Notes under the pieces: generated by a model
Seen by the model: the letters and a program-made list of their open reading frames with translations, nothing else
Databases searched by the model: none
What the model was told of the DNA's origin: nothing
DNA from: Steroidobacteraceae bacterium
Lineage (GTDB): Bacteria; Pseudomonadota; Gammaproteobacteria; Steroidobacterales; Steroidobacteraceae
NCBI GenBank assembly: GCA_025458865.1
Contig: JALORP010000013.1
Location: forward strand, 1 to 50,481
Direction: 5' to 3'
DNA length: 50,481 nucleotides
Shown: piece after piece, positions 35,143-43,349 of the stretch
Layout: each line of letters starts with the position of its first letter
How positions within the stretch are numbered: the first letter of the stretch is position 1
Program-made: the position numbers and the translations under genes

Positions 35143-35901
35143 ATGGTTCTGAAGGGCAGGAACGCGATCATCACCGGCGGCGCCGGCGGCCTCGGCTGCG
35201 AGATGGTGAGGACGCTCGCGGCGGAAGGCGCGAACGTCCATGTGCTCGAGCGCAATGCGGAGGCGGCACGGGCGCTCGTCGCCGAAGTCGCGGCCGGCCA
35301 GCAGGGCCGTGGCCGGGTCGAGTTCGTGCCCTGCGACCTCGCCGACATCGACGGCACGCAGGCGATCGCGCGTCGCCTCGCGGCCGCGAGCGGCGGCATC
35401 GACATCCTGGTGAACAACGCGGCCATCTATCCGTCCAGGTCGATCCACGAGTACTCGATGGACGAATATCGCGCGGTGCAGCGCGTCAATGTCGAGGCTG
35501 GCGTCGCGCTGGTCCAGGCATTGACGCCGGCGATGATGGAGAAGCGCTGGGGACGCATCGTCAACATCGCCAGCATCACCTTCTACGGCGGCTGGGCTAA
35601 CCTGATGCCCTACGTCGTCTCCAAGGGCAGCCTCGTTGGCCTGACCAGGTCGCTGGCGCGGGAGCTGGGACAATACGGCATCACGGTCAATGCAATCTCC
35701 CCGGGCGCGTTCCCGACCGACGCCGAGAAGATCCATCCCGACCCGGAGGGCTACACGCGTTTTGTACTGGACCACCAGTCGATCAAGCGTCGCGGCAGCG
35801 CGCGCGATATCGCCGAAGCGATCCTGTTCCTGGTGTCCGATCGCAGCGCCTTCATCACGGGCCAGACACTGAACGTCGACGGCGGCTGGGTGATGCACTG
35901 A
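35143..35901 (+). CDS. SDR-family dehydrogenase 3
   Basis: 252-aa short-chain dehydrogenase: TGGAGGLG cofactor loop near residue 11, NNAA near 90, catalytic NIAS and YVVSK, GITVNAISPGAFPTD and TGQTLNVDGGWVMH. It starts 36 bp after the DUF4432 gene behind a long GGGGAGAGGGGGG stretch that includes the ribosome-binding site. Likely oxidises a sugar or its lactone precursor as an early step. It ends the plus-strand operon; the GntR gene follows after 86 bp. Confidence 0.85.
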   Translation: MVLKGRNAIITGGAGGLGCEMVRTLAAEGANVHVLERNAEAARALVAEVAAGQQGRGRVEFVPCDLADIDGTQAIARRLAAASGGIDILVNNAAIYPSRSIHEYSMDEYRAVQRVNVEAGVALVQALTPAMMEKRWGRIVNIASITFYGGWANLMPYVVSKGSLVGLTRSLARELGQYGITVNAISPGAFPTDAEKIHPDPEGYTRFVLDHQSIKRRGSARDIAEAILFLVSDRSAFITGQTLNVDGGWVMH

Positions 35902-35987
35902 GCCTGGCCGCGTCGCTGTCGCGGACGGCCCGGGGCGTTTCTGTACAATCGCGCGGAAACTGGACGATTCGTCCCGGAGATGCAGCG

Positions 35988-36677
35988 ATGAGCCCGCCGC
36001 GGTTGACGATGGTGCGTACATCGAGCCTCGTCGAACTGGCCCACGACCAGATCCTCGAGAAGATCACGAATGGCGGATACCACGACGGCGACAGGATCGT
36101 GATCGACGATGTCGCCGAGCAGCTCGGCATCAGCCGCATCCCGGTACGCGAGGCGCTCGCCCGGCTGCACGCCGAGCACCTGCTGGAGTACGAGCGCAAC
36201 AAGGGCTATCGAGTCACGCCGAAGGCCGACTATGCGATGCTCTTCCAGGCCCGGATGGTGATCGAGCCGAGCGCGATCCGCTACTGCGGCAACCGGGTGA
36301 AGGCCGCGCAGATCGCCGAGCTGCGCGCGATCAATGAGCGGATTTCGCGGCTGTCCACCGGCAAGAAGTTCCGGCAGTACGTCGACTTCCTCCAGCTGAA
36401 TGACCGCTTCCACATGGCCATCGTCGGCCTGTGCGGCAACCGCCTGATCACCGAGGCCTACAAGTCGCTGAGCTACGGGCCGCAGTTCGCGCGGCACTCG
36501 CACGGGCGCGGTATCCCGGACCTGGTGGACAACGTCGCCGAGCACGAGGCGATCGTCGCTGCGCTCGAGAAGCGCGACCTTTCAGCCGCGGTGGTCGCCG
36601 CCGAGCGGCACATCGAGGCAGGGCTCCGGCGTTTCGAGTCCTACAACGCCGGAAGAGTGGCCGGCGGGCGCGGATGA
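35988..36677 (+). CDS. GntR-family (FCD) transcriptional regulator
   Basis: 229-aa regulator. Residues ~13-75 are the GntR winged helix (LAHDQILEKITNGGY, VAEQLGISRIPVREALARL). Residues ~85-220 are the all-helical FCD effector domain with metal or acid-binding His/Asp residues (QLNDRFHMAI, EHEAIVAALEKRD, AERHIEAGLRR). FCD regulators often sense sugar acids or short organic acids. Three related palindromes of GntR size in this island (20479, 25384, 31817) are the likely targets. GGAGAT precedes the ATG at 35988. The stop overlaps the ATG of the FAD-linked oxidase gene, so the two are co-translated. Confidence 0.9.
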   Translation: MSPPRLTMVRTSSLVELAHDQILEKITNGGYHDGDRIVIDDVAEQLGISRIPVREALARLHAEHLLEYERNKGYRVTPKADYAMLFQARMVIEPSAIRYCGNRVKAAQIAELRAINERISRLSTGKKFRQYVDFLQLNDRFHMAIVGLCGNRLITEAYKSLSYGPQFARHSHGRGIPDLVDNVAEHEAIVAALEKRDLSAAVVAAERHIEAGLRRFESYNAGRVAGGRG

Positions 36678-38098
36678 GCACCGCACCCGCGGCGGCGGCT
36701 GCATTCGTCGCGAGCGGCGTGCCCGCCGTGCTCGAAGAACTGCGCAGCCTGTTCGGCGACCGCCTGTCGACCTCGGCCGCGGTGCGGCGGCACCACGGCG
36801 AGGATGCCACCCACCACATCGCGGCGCCGCCCGACGCAGTCGTCTTCGTGACCTCGACCGAGGAGGTCCAGGCGGTCGTGCGCGCCTGCGTCCGGCACCG
36901 CGTCCCGGTGATCCCCTTCGGGACGGGGACGTCGCTCGAGGGGCATATCTCCGCGCCCTTCGGCGGCGTCTGCATCGACCTTGGCCGGATGAACGAGGTG
37001 CTGGCGGTCAGCGCCGAGGATCTCGACTGCCGGGTGCAGGCAGGTGTCACGCGCAAGCAGCTGAATGACTACATCCGCAGTGAGGGCCTGTTCTTTCCGG
37101 TCGATCCGGGCGCCGACGCGTCGCTCGGCGGCATGGCGGCAACTGGCGCTTCCGGCACCAATGCCGTGCGCTACCGCACCATGCGCGAGAACGTCCTTGG
37201 CCTGACGGTGGTGCTGGCCGACGGCCGCGTGATCCGCACCGGCACCCGTGCGCGCAAGTCCTCTGCTGGCTACGACCTGACCAGGCTGTTCGTCGGCTCC
37301 GAGGGCACACTCGGGGTCATCACCGAGGTGCAACTCCGTTTGCAGGGTCACCCCGAGGCGATTGCCGCCGCGGTGTGCTCCTTCGAGACGTTGCGCGGCG
37401 CTGTCGAGACCACGATCCTGACGCTGCAGATGGGCATTCCCGTCGCGCGCATCGAATTGCTCGACGAGTTGCAGGTCGAGGCCGTCAACCGGCATTCGCG
37501 GCTCGACTATCCGCTCAAGCCGACCCTGTTCTTCGAGTTTCACGGCTCGCAGTCCTCGGTCGAGGAGCAGGCGAAGGCGGTCGGTGAACTGGCCGCCGAC
37601 AACGGCGGCAGCGGCTTCCAGTGGGCCGCTCGGCCCGAGGACCGCACCCGGTTGTGGGAGGCACGCCACGAAGCCTTCTGGGCCGCGAAGGAACTGCGTC
37701 CCGGCTGCATGGCGATCACCACGGATGTCTGCGTGCCGATCTCGCGCCTCGCGGACTGCGTGCTGGAGACTCGAGCCGACATCGACGCCGAGGGCTTTAC
37801 GGCGCCGATCCTCGGCCACGTCGGCGACGGCAACTTCCACGTCGTGTTGCTGATCGATCCCGGGTCCGCCGACGAGATTTCCCGTGCGGAGGCATTGAAC
37901 CAGCGGTTGGTGGAGCGGGCGATCGGCATGGGCGGTACCTGTACCGGCGAGCACGGCATCGGCGCCGGCAAGATCGACTTCCTGGAACTCGAGGCCGGCG
38001 ATGCGATCGCGACGATGGTGGCCATCAAGCGGGCGCTCGACCCGAGTGGCCTGCTGAATCCCGGCAAGGTGCTGCGCGACTCGTCGCCTGCTGGTTGA
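36674..38098 (+). CDS. FAD-linked oxidase, D-lactate dehydrogenase/GlcD type
   Basis: 474-aa flavoprotein. FAD-binding type-4 domain: PVIPFGTGTSLEGHISAPFGGVCIDLGRM and DPGADASLGGMAATGASGTNAVRYRTMRENV. The C-terminal cap has ILGHVGDGNFHVVLLIDP and GGTCTGEHGIGAGKIDFL, typical of D-lactate dehydrogenase (cytochrome) and glycolate oxidase GlcD. It lacks an Fe-S domain, and no GlcE/GlcF partner is present, which favours the LDHD-like monomer. It may oxidise a 2-hydroxy acid from the pathway. FAH cleavage of fuconate-type acids gives L-lactate, so a D-hydroxy acid or a sugar acid is as likely. Starts at the ATGA overlap with the GntR gene. Confidence 0.85.
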   Translation: MSTAPAAAAAFVASGVPAVLEELRSLFGDRLSTSAAVRRHHGEDATHHIAAPPDAVVFVTSTEEVQAVVRACVRHRVPVIPFGTGTSLEGHISAPFGGVCIDLGRMNEVLAVSAEDLDCRVQAGVTRKQLNDYIRSEGLFFPVDPGADASLGGMAATGASGTNAVRYRTMRENVLGLTVVLADGRVIRTGTRARKSSAGYDLTRLFVGSEGTLGVITEVQLRLQGHPEAIAAAVCSFETLRGAVETTILTLQMGIPVARIELLDELQVEAVNRHSRLDYPLKPTLFFEFHGSQSSVEEQAKAVGELAADNGGSGFQWAARPEDRTRLWEARHEAFWAAKELRPGCMAITTDVCVPISRLADCVLETRADIDAEGFTAPILGHVGDGNFHVVLLIDPGSADEISRAEALNQRLVERAIGMGGTCTGEHGIGAGKIDFLELEAGDAIATMVAIKRALDPSGLLNPGKVLRDSSPAG

Positions 38099-38100
38099 CC

Positions 38101-39282
38101 TCAGCCCACGGCGACCGCGACCGCGAAGCCGACGTAGGTGCCGATCGCGGCCCCGAGCACGCCGGCCAGCACGCTCGGCAGCACCAGGTCGTCCCGTCCG
38201 ATGCCCTCGGCCACGGCAGGGGCGGTCGCCGGGCCGCCGATGTTGGCGAATGACGCGCAGCTCAGGGTGCCGAGGTCGATCCGCAGCAGCGCACCGACGC
38301 CGTAGACGAAGACGCCGTGGACCGCGAGCAGGACCGCGACATAGGCGAACAGCACCACTGCCAGCGTGCCCTTCTGCATGAGTACCGCCAGATCGGCGCT
38401 GGCGCCGACGACGATCAGGAAAGCGTTGACGGCGAGGAGCGCCAGCGGCCGCGCGAGCGTCATCCGCGCGGCCCATTCGAACTGCGCGACGACCAGGGCC
38501 AGGGTCGTGAGTATGAGCACCGACGGAACCGGAAGGCCGGAACTCGCCAACAGCCCGGCGGCGGCGTTCGACAGCAGCATGGCCAGCAGGCTGAGCGTCA
38601 GGGGCGCGGCGAGACCAAGCGAGTCCGGAAGCGGAACGACCTGTGTGGACGGGGCGTGCGTCGCGCCGCTGCCTTCCGTCAGCGGGCCGGGCGCGGGCCA
38701 CCAGCGGAGGCGGCTGAGCAGTGATGGCGCAGCCAGCACGAACGCCATCCAGGCGGCCGTCAGCGCATTCACGACCGCGACGGCGCCGCCGTAAACGCCA
38801 CCCTGCGAGGTGATGTCGTAGTGCAGCGCCACGGCGTTGAGGTTGGCGCTGCCGCCGATGAAGGTCGCGGTAAACATGCCGGCAATCGGACCGTGCAGCT
38901 GACCGAGCGATTCGCGCACCGGCACCAGCCACAGCGCCACGATGATGCCCAGCACGGTGCCTGCGCCACCCAGGGAAAATGCCAAGAGCATCCGTCCGCC
39001 GGCACGCCTGAGCGAGGCCAGCCTGGCCTCGAGCAGCAGCAGGAAGATCATCAGCGGCGCGACGATGGTGAAGGCGGCGTCGTAAACAGGGTGCGGCCCG
39101 GTGGCCGGCGGAATCACGCGCAGGTTGGCCAGCACGGCGCCCAGGATGAGCGCCAGCATTGCCGCTCCCACCATGCGGAAGCGGCGCGTGCGACCCAGCC
39201 AGTCGACGGCGACCACGGCCAGCATCACCACGACACCGGTGGCGAGCGGCGTGCCTGCGAGCGGGCTGTCGAACATGGCCAT
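38101..39282 (-). CDS. DUF819-family multi-spanning membrane protein
   Basis: 393-aa integral membrane protein with about ten hydrophobic segments, including LATGVVVMLAVVAVDWL and the conserved FIGGSANLNAVA and FANIGGPATAPAVAEGIG near the two family signatures. DUF819 proteins are proposed ion or solute carriers; the substrate is unknown. The ATG is 2 bp after the moeA stop (stop ends 39285, start 39282), so it shares that operon. It converges with the oxidase gene with just two bases between the stops and no visible terminator. Confidence 0.83.
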   Translation of the reverse strand: MAMFDSPLAGTPLATGVVVMLAVVAVDWLGRTRRFRMVGAAMLALILGAVLANLRVIPPATGPHPVYDAAFTIVAPLMIFLLLLEARLASLRRAGGRMLLAFSLGGAGTVLGIIVALWLVPVRESLGQLHGPIAGMFTATFIGGSANLNAVALHYDITSQGGVYGGAVAVVNALTAAWMAFVLAAPSLLSRLRWWPAPGPLTEGSGATHAPSTQVVPLPDSLGLAAPLTLSLLAMLLSNAAAGLLASSGLPVPSVLILTTLALVVAQFEWAARMTLARPLALLAVNAFLIVVGASADLAVLMQKGTLAVVLFAYVAVLLAVHGVFVYGVGALLRIDLGTLSCASFANIGGPATAPAVAEGIGRDDLVLPSVLAGVLGAAIGTYVGFAVAVAVG

Positions 39283-39284
39283 GC

Positions 39285-40484
39285 TTACCAGGAATGGAAC
39301 GGCGCAGTAGCGCCAGCGGCAAGCTGCACCGGGCCGGGCGGAAGCTCGATGAATCCGCTCGTGCCCGCCAGTGCGTTGAAGTCACCCGAACCGTGTGTCG
39401 GCCGGGGCAGCGCCCAGCTGCGACCCTCGGCATCGCACTCGAGTTCCACCGGCAGCAGCCAGGCGAGCGCCGGGCGGAACGTCACGGCTTCCGCGAGCGC
39501 GACGCGCCGGACCGGCGTCGGCGGCAGGCCTTGGGCGTGCTCGAGCGCGGGCAGGACGTAGCGCAGGAGGCAGGCGAGGACCGACACCGGGTTGCCGGGC
39601 AGGCCGAACACCGGCTGCCCCAGGGGCGCGACCCCGAACCACATCGGCTTGCCGGGGCGCTGGGCCACGCGGTGGAAGATCTCGCGCACGCCGAGTCGGC
39701 CCAGCACGCGGGGGACGTGGTCGAAACGCCCCATCGACACGCCGCCCGACAGCACCAGGAAATCGTTGCGCTCCAGCGCTTCCGCGATGGCCGCCGCGAT
39801 GGCGTCCTCGTCGTCGCGGACGTGGGCGTCCTCGACCTGCGCGCCGCCGCGGCGGGTGAGCGCGGTCGCCAGCGCATAGGCGTTCGAGCGCCGCACCTGG
39901 TGATCCAGGATGGGCGCACCCGGGTCGACCAGCTCGTCGCCCGTCGAGATCACGGCGACCCTCGGCTGGCGCGTGACCTCGACCGCCGCGAGGCCGGCGG
40001 AGGCCACGATGGCGATCTCCGGCGCCCGCAACCCGGTGCCAGCGGCCAGCAGAAGGTCGCCGGCACGGGCGTCGGAGGCGCGGCGGTGCACGTGCTGCCA
40101 GGGCTCGCAGCGCAGCGCCGGCGGCAGCACCGCCTCCGGCCCTTCGCGGAACACGTCCTCGACGGGCACGACGACGTCGCAACCCGATGGCAGCACGGCC
40201 CCCGTCATCACCTCGAGGCAAGCGTGCGGATCCGGCAGGGCGAGCGGCGGATGGCCGGCCGCCTGCGTGCCCGCGACCGGGAACCGGCGCGAGCCTGCCG
40301 CAAGCGTCGCGTGCCGCAGGGCGATGCCGTCCATGGCCACGCGGTCGAAGGGCGGGGCGTCGCGCTCGGCGCGGACGGGCTGGCGCAGCACGCGTCCGCC
40401 GCAGCGGGCAAGCGGCACCTGCTCCGCCGGCAACAGCGTCACGTGGGCCGCGATCGCGGCTGCGGCCTCGGCTGGCGTCAGCAT
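39285..40484 (-). CDS. moeA: Molybdopterin molybdotransferase MoeA
   Basis: 399-aa enzyme that inserts molybdate into adenylylated molybdopterin. MoeA motifs: PFDRVAMDGIALR, LEVMTGAVLPSGCDVVVPVE, VISTGDELVDPG, VLSGGVSMGRFDHV, RPGKPMWFG and FGLPGNPVSVL. Length is usual for MoeA. It completes the molybdenum-cofactor set in this window (moaA, C, D, E/moeB, mobA, moeA), though it lies 33 kb from the moa cluster. No MogA/MoaB was found. It is preceded by the small secreted protein gene (44-bp gap) and followed by the DUF819 gene. Confidence 0.93.
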   Translation of the reverse strand: MLTPAEAAAAIAAHVTLLPAEQVPLARCGGRVLRQPVRAERDAPPFDRVAMDGIALRHATLAAGSRRFPVAGTQAAGHPPLALPDPHACLEVMTGAVLPSGCDVVVPVEDVFREGPEAVLPPALRCEPWQHVHRRASDARAGDLLLAAGTGLRAPEIAIVASAGLAAVEVTRQPRVAVISTGDELVDPGAPILDHQVRRSNAYALATALTRRGGAQVEDAHVRDDEDAIAAAIAEALERNDFLVLSGGVSMGRFDHVPRVLGRLGVREIFHRVAQRPGKPMWFGVAPLGQPVFGLPGNPVSVLACLLRYVLPALEHAQGLPPTPVRRVALAEAVTFRPALAWLLPVELECDAEGRSWALPRPTHGSGDFNALAGTSGFIELPPGPVQLAAGATAPFHSW

Positions 40485-40528
40485 GGCCGCGGGCTCCAGC
40501 GCTGCGATCGTCGTAACGTCGACAGGCC

Positions 40529-40912
40529 CTAGTTCTTCTTGTTCTCGGGCCGCGCGTTGAAGGCGCGCAGCTGGTCGTTGAAGTTCTGCGCGACCTGCTC
40601 GGCGTGGTCCACGGCGGCGTTGTTCTTCTGCGCCTGCATGGCGCGCAGGCGCTCCTTGTCGAGATCGGCCAGCTCGGGGTTGGCGAGGATCGACTGCAGC
40701 TCGAGTTCCAGGCAGGCGTTGTAGGCGGCGATGTCGGTGTCGAACTGCTTGACGGCGGCGAAGGCCGCGACCATCTGCTCGCGCGTGGCGGTGGCACCGT
40801 CGGGGATGTTCTCCGGGGGCCGAGGGTAGATACAGGTGCCCTGCGCGGCGGCAGCGCCGGCCGCAAGGGCCAGGAACACGCCCAGCGCGGCGCGGGGCAG
40901 GCTGAAGGTCAT
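40529..40912 (-). CDS. Small secreted protein of unknown function
   Basis: 127 aa. Residues 1-~23 are a signal peptide (LGVFLALAAGAAAAQG). The mature part begins with TCIYPRPPENIPDGATATREQM and continues as a charged, probably helical region (VKQFDTDIAAYNACLELELQSI, AQKNNAAVDHAEQVAQNFNDQL). Two cysteines (C27, C66) could form a disulfide. I do not recognise a named function. ATG at 40912 with AGGAG upstream. It lies upstream of moeA on the same strand, possibly co-transcribed. Confidence 0.75.
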   Translation of the reverse strand: MTFSLPRAALGVFLALAAGAAAAQGTCIYPRPPENIPDGATATREQMVAAFAAVKQFDTDIAAYNACLELELQSILANPELADLDKERLRAMQAQKNNAAVDHAEQVAQNFNDQLRAFNARPENKKN

Positions 40913-41043
40913 GGGTCTGTCTCCTGGGGAGGGAACTGGCCGAAGTCTAGCGCAGCGCCCGGGACGGGGCACGCCGGCAGGGGATCATCCGCTAAGCTTC
41001 GGGTCCGGCCGGTGCGGGCCGGCTGCGCCGGAGGCACCCACCG
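40913..41043. other. Divergent gap before the MBL-fold gene
   Basis: 131 bp separating the secreted-protein gene (minus) from the metallo-hydrolase gene (plus). It should hold both promoters, but no clear hexamers stand out. GGAGG ten bases before the TTG at 41044 is the ribosome-binding site. Confidence 0.4.
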
Positions 41044-41874
41044 TTGAGCGACGAATTCACCCCTGGTCGCGCCGTCGAGCTTATGCCCGGCGTGCGGCGC
41101 ATCGTCGCCCGCAACCCGGGTCCACTCACGGGTCCCGGCACCAATACCTGGCTGGTCGGTGAACGGGAGGTCGCGGTCATCGACCCAGGACCGGTCGATC
41201 CTGCGCACGTGGAGGCGATCGTCGCGGCGGGCGAGGGCCGGATCTGCTGGATCCTCGCGACGCACACGCATCGAGACCACTCGCCGGCCTGCGGGCTGCT
41301 GCGCGAACGCACCGGTGCGCCCGTCGTCGGGCGGCGCGCGCCCGATGGTGGCCGGCAGGACCGCCGCTTCCAGCCGGACCTGGAGCCGGGCGATGGCGAG
41401 GCCATCGAACTCGACGGGCGGGCGCTGCGCTGCATCGCCACGCCAGGCCATGCGTCCAACCACGTCTGCTGGCTCCTCGTGGACGCGGGTCTCCTCTTCA
41501 GCGGCGACCACATCCTCGGCCATGTGACGCCCGTGATCCTGCCGCCCGACGGCGACATGGACGACTATCTCGGGTCGCTCGCGCGACTGCGCGCGCTGCC
41601 CCTGTTGGGGATCGCGCCCGGCCACGGCCCCATGCTCGACAACCCGGCCGGGGTGATCGACGGCCTCGTCGCGCACCGGCTTCAGCGCGAGGCGAAGGTG
41701 AGCGCTGCGCTCGGTGACGCCCCGGTCAACCTCGATGGCTTGCTGCCCAGTGTCTACGGCGACGTGGACGTGTCGCTGCACGAGCTCGCGCGCCACACGC
41801 TGCTCGCGCACCTGATCCGCCTCGAGCGGCGGGGCGTGGCGCTGCGCTCCGGCGACGGCTGGCGCCGCGCCTAG
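41044..41874 (+). CDS. Metallo-beta-lactamase-fold hydrolase, LACTB2-like
   Basis: 276-aa binuclear-metal hydrolase. Metal ligands: THTHRDHSP (HxHxDH), GHASNH (H) and SGDH (D), with APGHGP supplying the last His. The fold with GPGTNTWLVG and VIDPGPVDPAHVEAI at the N-terminus and a C-terminal winged-helix-like tail (HTLLAHLIRLERRGVAL) is the LACTB2/endoribonuclease-like or glyoxalase-II-like group. Substrate unknown; could be a thioester or RNA. Start is TTG at 41044 with GGAGG ten bases upstream; no ATG fits better. Followed after 8 bp by the tandem ATPase gene. Confidence 0.83.
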   Translation: MSDEFTPGRAVELMPGVRRIVARNPGPLTGPGTNTWLVGEREVAVIDPGPVDPAHVEAIVAAGEGRICWILATHTHRDHSPACGLLRERTGAPVVGRRAPDGGRQDRRFQPDLEPGDGEAIELDGRALRCIATPGHASNHVCWLLVDAGLLFSGDHILGHVTPVILPPDGDMDDYLGSLARLRALPLLGIAPGHGPMLDNPAGVIDGLVAHRLQREAKVSAALGDAPVNLDGLLPSVYGDVDVSLHELARHTLLAHLIRLERRGVALRSGDGWRRA

Positions 41875-41882
41875 GCCAGCGC

Positions 41883-43349
41883 GTGCCCGGCATCGGCGTC
41901 ACGCTCTCGCACTGCTCGCTGCGCCTCGGCGGCCGCGCGGTGCTCTGCGACGTCAGCCTGCGCGTGCGGCCCGGCGAGAAGTGGCTGCTGTGCGGACCGA
42001 ACGGCGCCGGCAAGACGCAGCTGGTGAAGCTGCTCGCGGGCCTGCGCTGGCCGACGCCCGACGGCCGCTGCCGGCGCGAATGGCGCGACGCGCGGGGCGC
42101 GCCGCTCGAGCTCATCGATGCGCGCCCCTTCATCGCCTACGTCGGCGCGGAGTCCCAGGACAAGTACGCGCGCTACGGGTGGAACCACACGCTAGGCGAA
42201 GTGGTGTCGACAGGCCTCTTCGGCACGGACATCCCGCTCGACGAGCCGGATGCGGCTCAGCGCCGCCGCGTCGAGGCGCTGCTCACGCGCTTCGGCCTCG
42301 CGGAGGTTTCCGGCCGGCGCATGCTGGAGGCCTCCTACGGCCAGCGGCGCCTGGCGCTCGTCGCCCGGGCGCTCGCGGCGTCGCCGCGGCTGCTGCTGCT
42401 GGACGAGGCCTACAACGGCCTCGACGACGCCCACCGCACGCTGCTGGGACGCGCGCTCGCGGGACTCGCGAGGAGCGCGGTCACGCTGGTCTCGACCGCG
42501 CATCGGCCCGAGGACGTGCCCCCGGGCATCACGCGGGCCGCCTGGCTGGAGTCCGGGCGCCTGCAACGCTGCGAGCCGGCGCGTGCGGTCGCGCGGCTCG
42601 CGCGCGCGGCGGGGGCGGCCGCGCCCCAGGCGAGGCGCCGCCGACATGCGTCCCGCCCGGCGTATATCGCCTTGTCCGGAATCTGGGTGTACCGCGAGGG
42701 GCATCCGGCGCTGCGCGACCTGGACTGGACGCTGGCGGAGGGCGATCACTGGGTCGTGACGGGACGCAACGGCAGCGGCAAGAGCACCTTCCTCGGGTTG
42801 CTCCATGGCGCTCAACCGGCGGCGCTCGGCGGGCGCGTCGAGCGCCGCGGCCACCCGCCGGGCACGCCGCTCGAGGAGATTCGCGCGGGCATCGGCCTCG
42901 TCTCGCCCGAGCTGCAGGCGGACTACGACCCGCACTCCACGCTCGAGGACATCGTGGTGAGCGGCCTGCGGGGATCGGTGGGGCTGGACGAGCCCGCGAC
43001 GCCGGCCGAGCGGCGCGCCGCCCGGCGCGCGCTCGCGCAGGTCGGGCTCGAGTCCCTCGGCTCGCGCGGGCCGCGCGAGGTCTCGTATGGCGAGCTGCGC
43101 CTCGCGCTGATGGCGCGCGCCTGGGTGCACGATCCCGGGCTGCTCCTGCTCGACGAGCCGTTCACGGGTCTCGACCCGGCACGCCGGGCGCGGCTCAAGG
43201 CTGCATTGACGCGCCTCGCCGGGCGCGGGACCCGACTCGTCGTTGCCGTGCACCACCACGACGACGTGCCGCCGGTCGTGAACCGGCGGCTGCACCTCGT
43301 CGCGGGGCGGGCGCGGGAGCTGCCCTGGCCGCCTACTTCTCGCCGTTGA
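41883..43349 (+). CDS. Tandem ABC ATPase, ModF-like
   Basis: 488-aa soluble protein with two ABC cassettes. Cassette 1: Walker A GPNGAGKT, signature-like SYGQRRLAL, Walker B LLLLDEAYNGLD. Cassette 2: GRNGSGKS, SYGELRLAL, LLLLDEPFTGLD. Both signature motifs start with SYG and not LSGG, as in ModF/PhrA-type ATPases. ModF is linked to molybdate transport operons in enterobacteria, with function not settled. No molybdate permease is near, but moeA lies within 2 kb on the other strand, so a link to molybdenum is possible. GTG start at 41883, 8 bp after the MBL gene. The 3' end overlaps the convergent Rieske gene by 17 bp. Confidence 0.8.
   Translation: MPGIGVTLSHCSLRLGGRAVLCDVSLRVRPGEKWLLCGPNGAGKTQLVKLLAGLRWPTPDGRCRREWRDARGAPLELIDARPFIAYVGAESQDKYARYGWNHTLGEVVSTGLFGTDIPLDEPDAAQRRRVEALLTRFGLAEVSGRRMLEASYGQRRLALVARALAASPRLLLLDEAYNGLDDAHRTLLGRALAGLARSAVTLVSTAHRPEDVPPGITRAAWLESGRLQRCEPARAVARLARAAGAAAPQARRRRHASRPAYIALSGIWVYREGHPALRDLDWTLAEGDHWVVTGRNGSGKSTFLGLLHGAQPAALGGRVERRGHPPGTPLEEIRAGIGLVSPELQADYDPHSTLEDIVVSGLRGSVGLDEPATPAERRAARRALAQVGLESLGSRGPREVSYGELRLALMARAWVHDPGLLLLDEPFTGLDPARRARLKAALTRLAGRGTRLVVAVHHHDDVPPVVNRRLHLVAGRARELPWPPTSRR

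Noticed and set aside
36641..39433. 930-residue minus-strand open frame opposite the FAD-linked oxidase
   Set aside because: It is antisense to a clear oxidase and out of frame with the DUF819 gene; no motif supports it.
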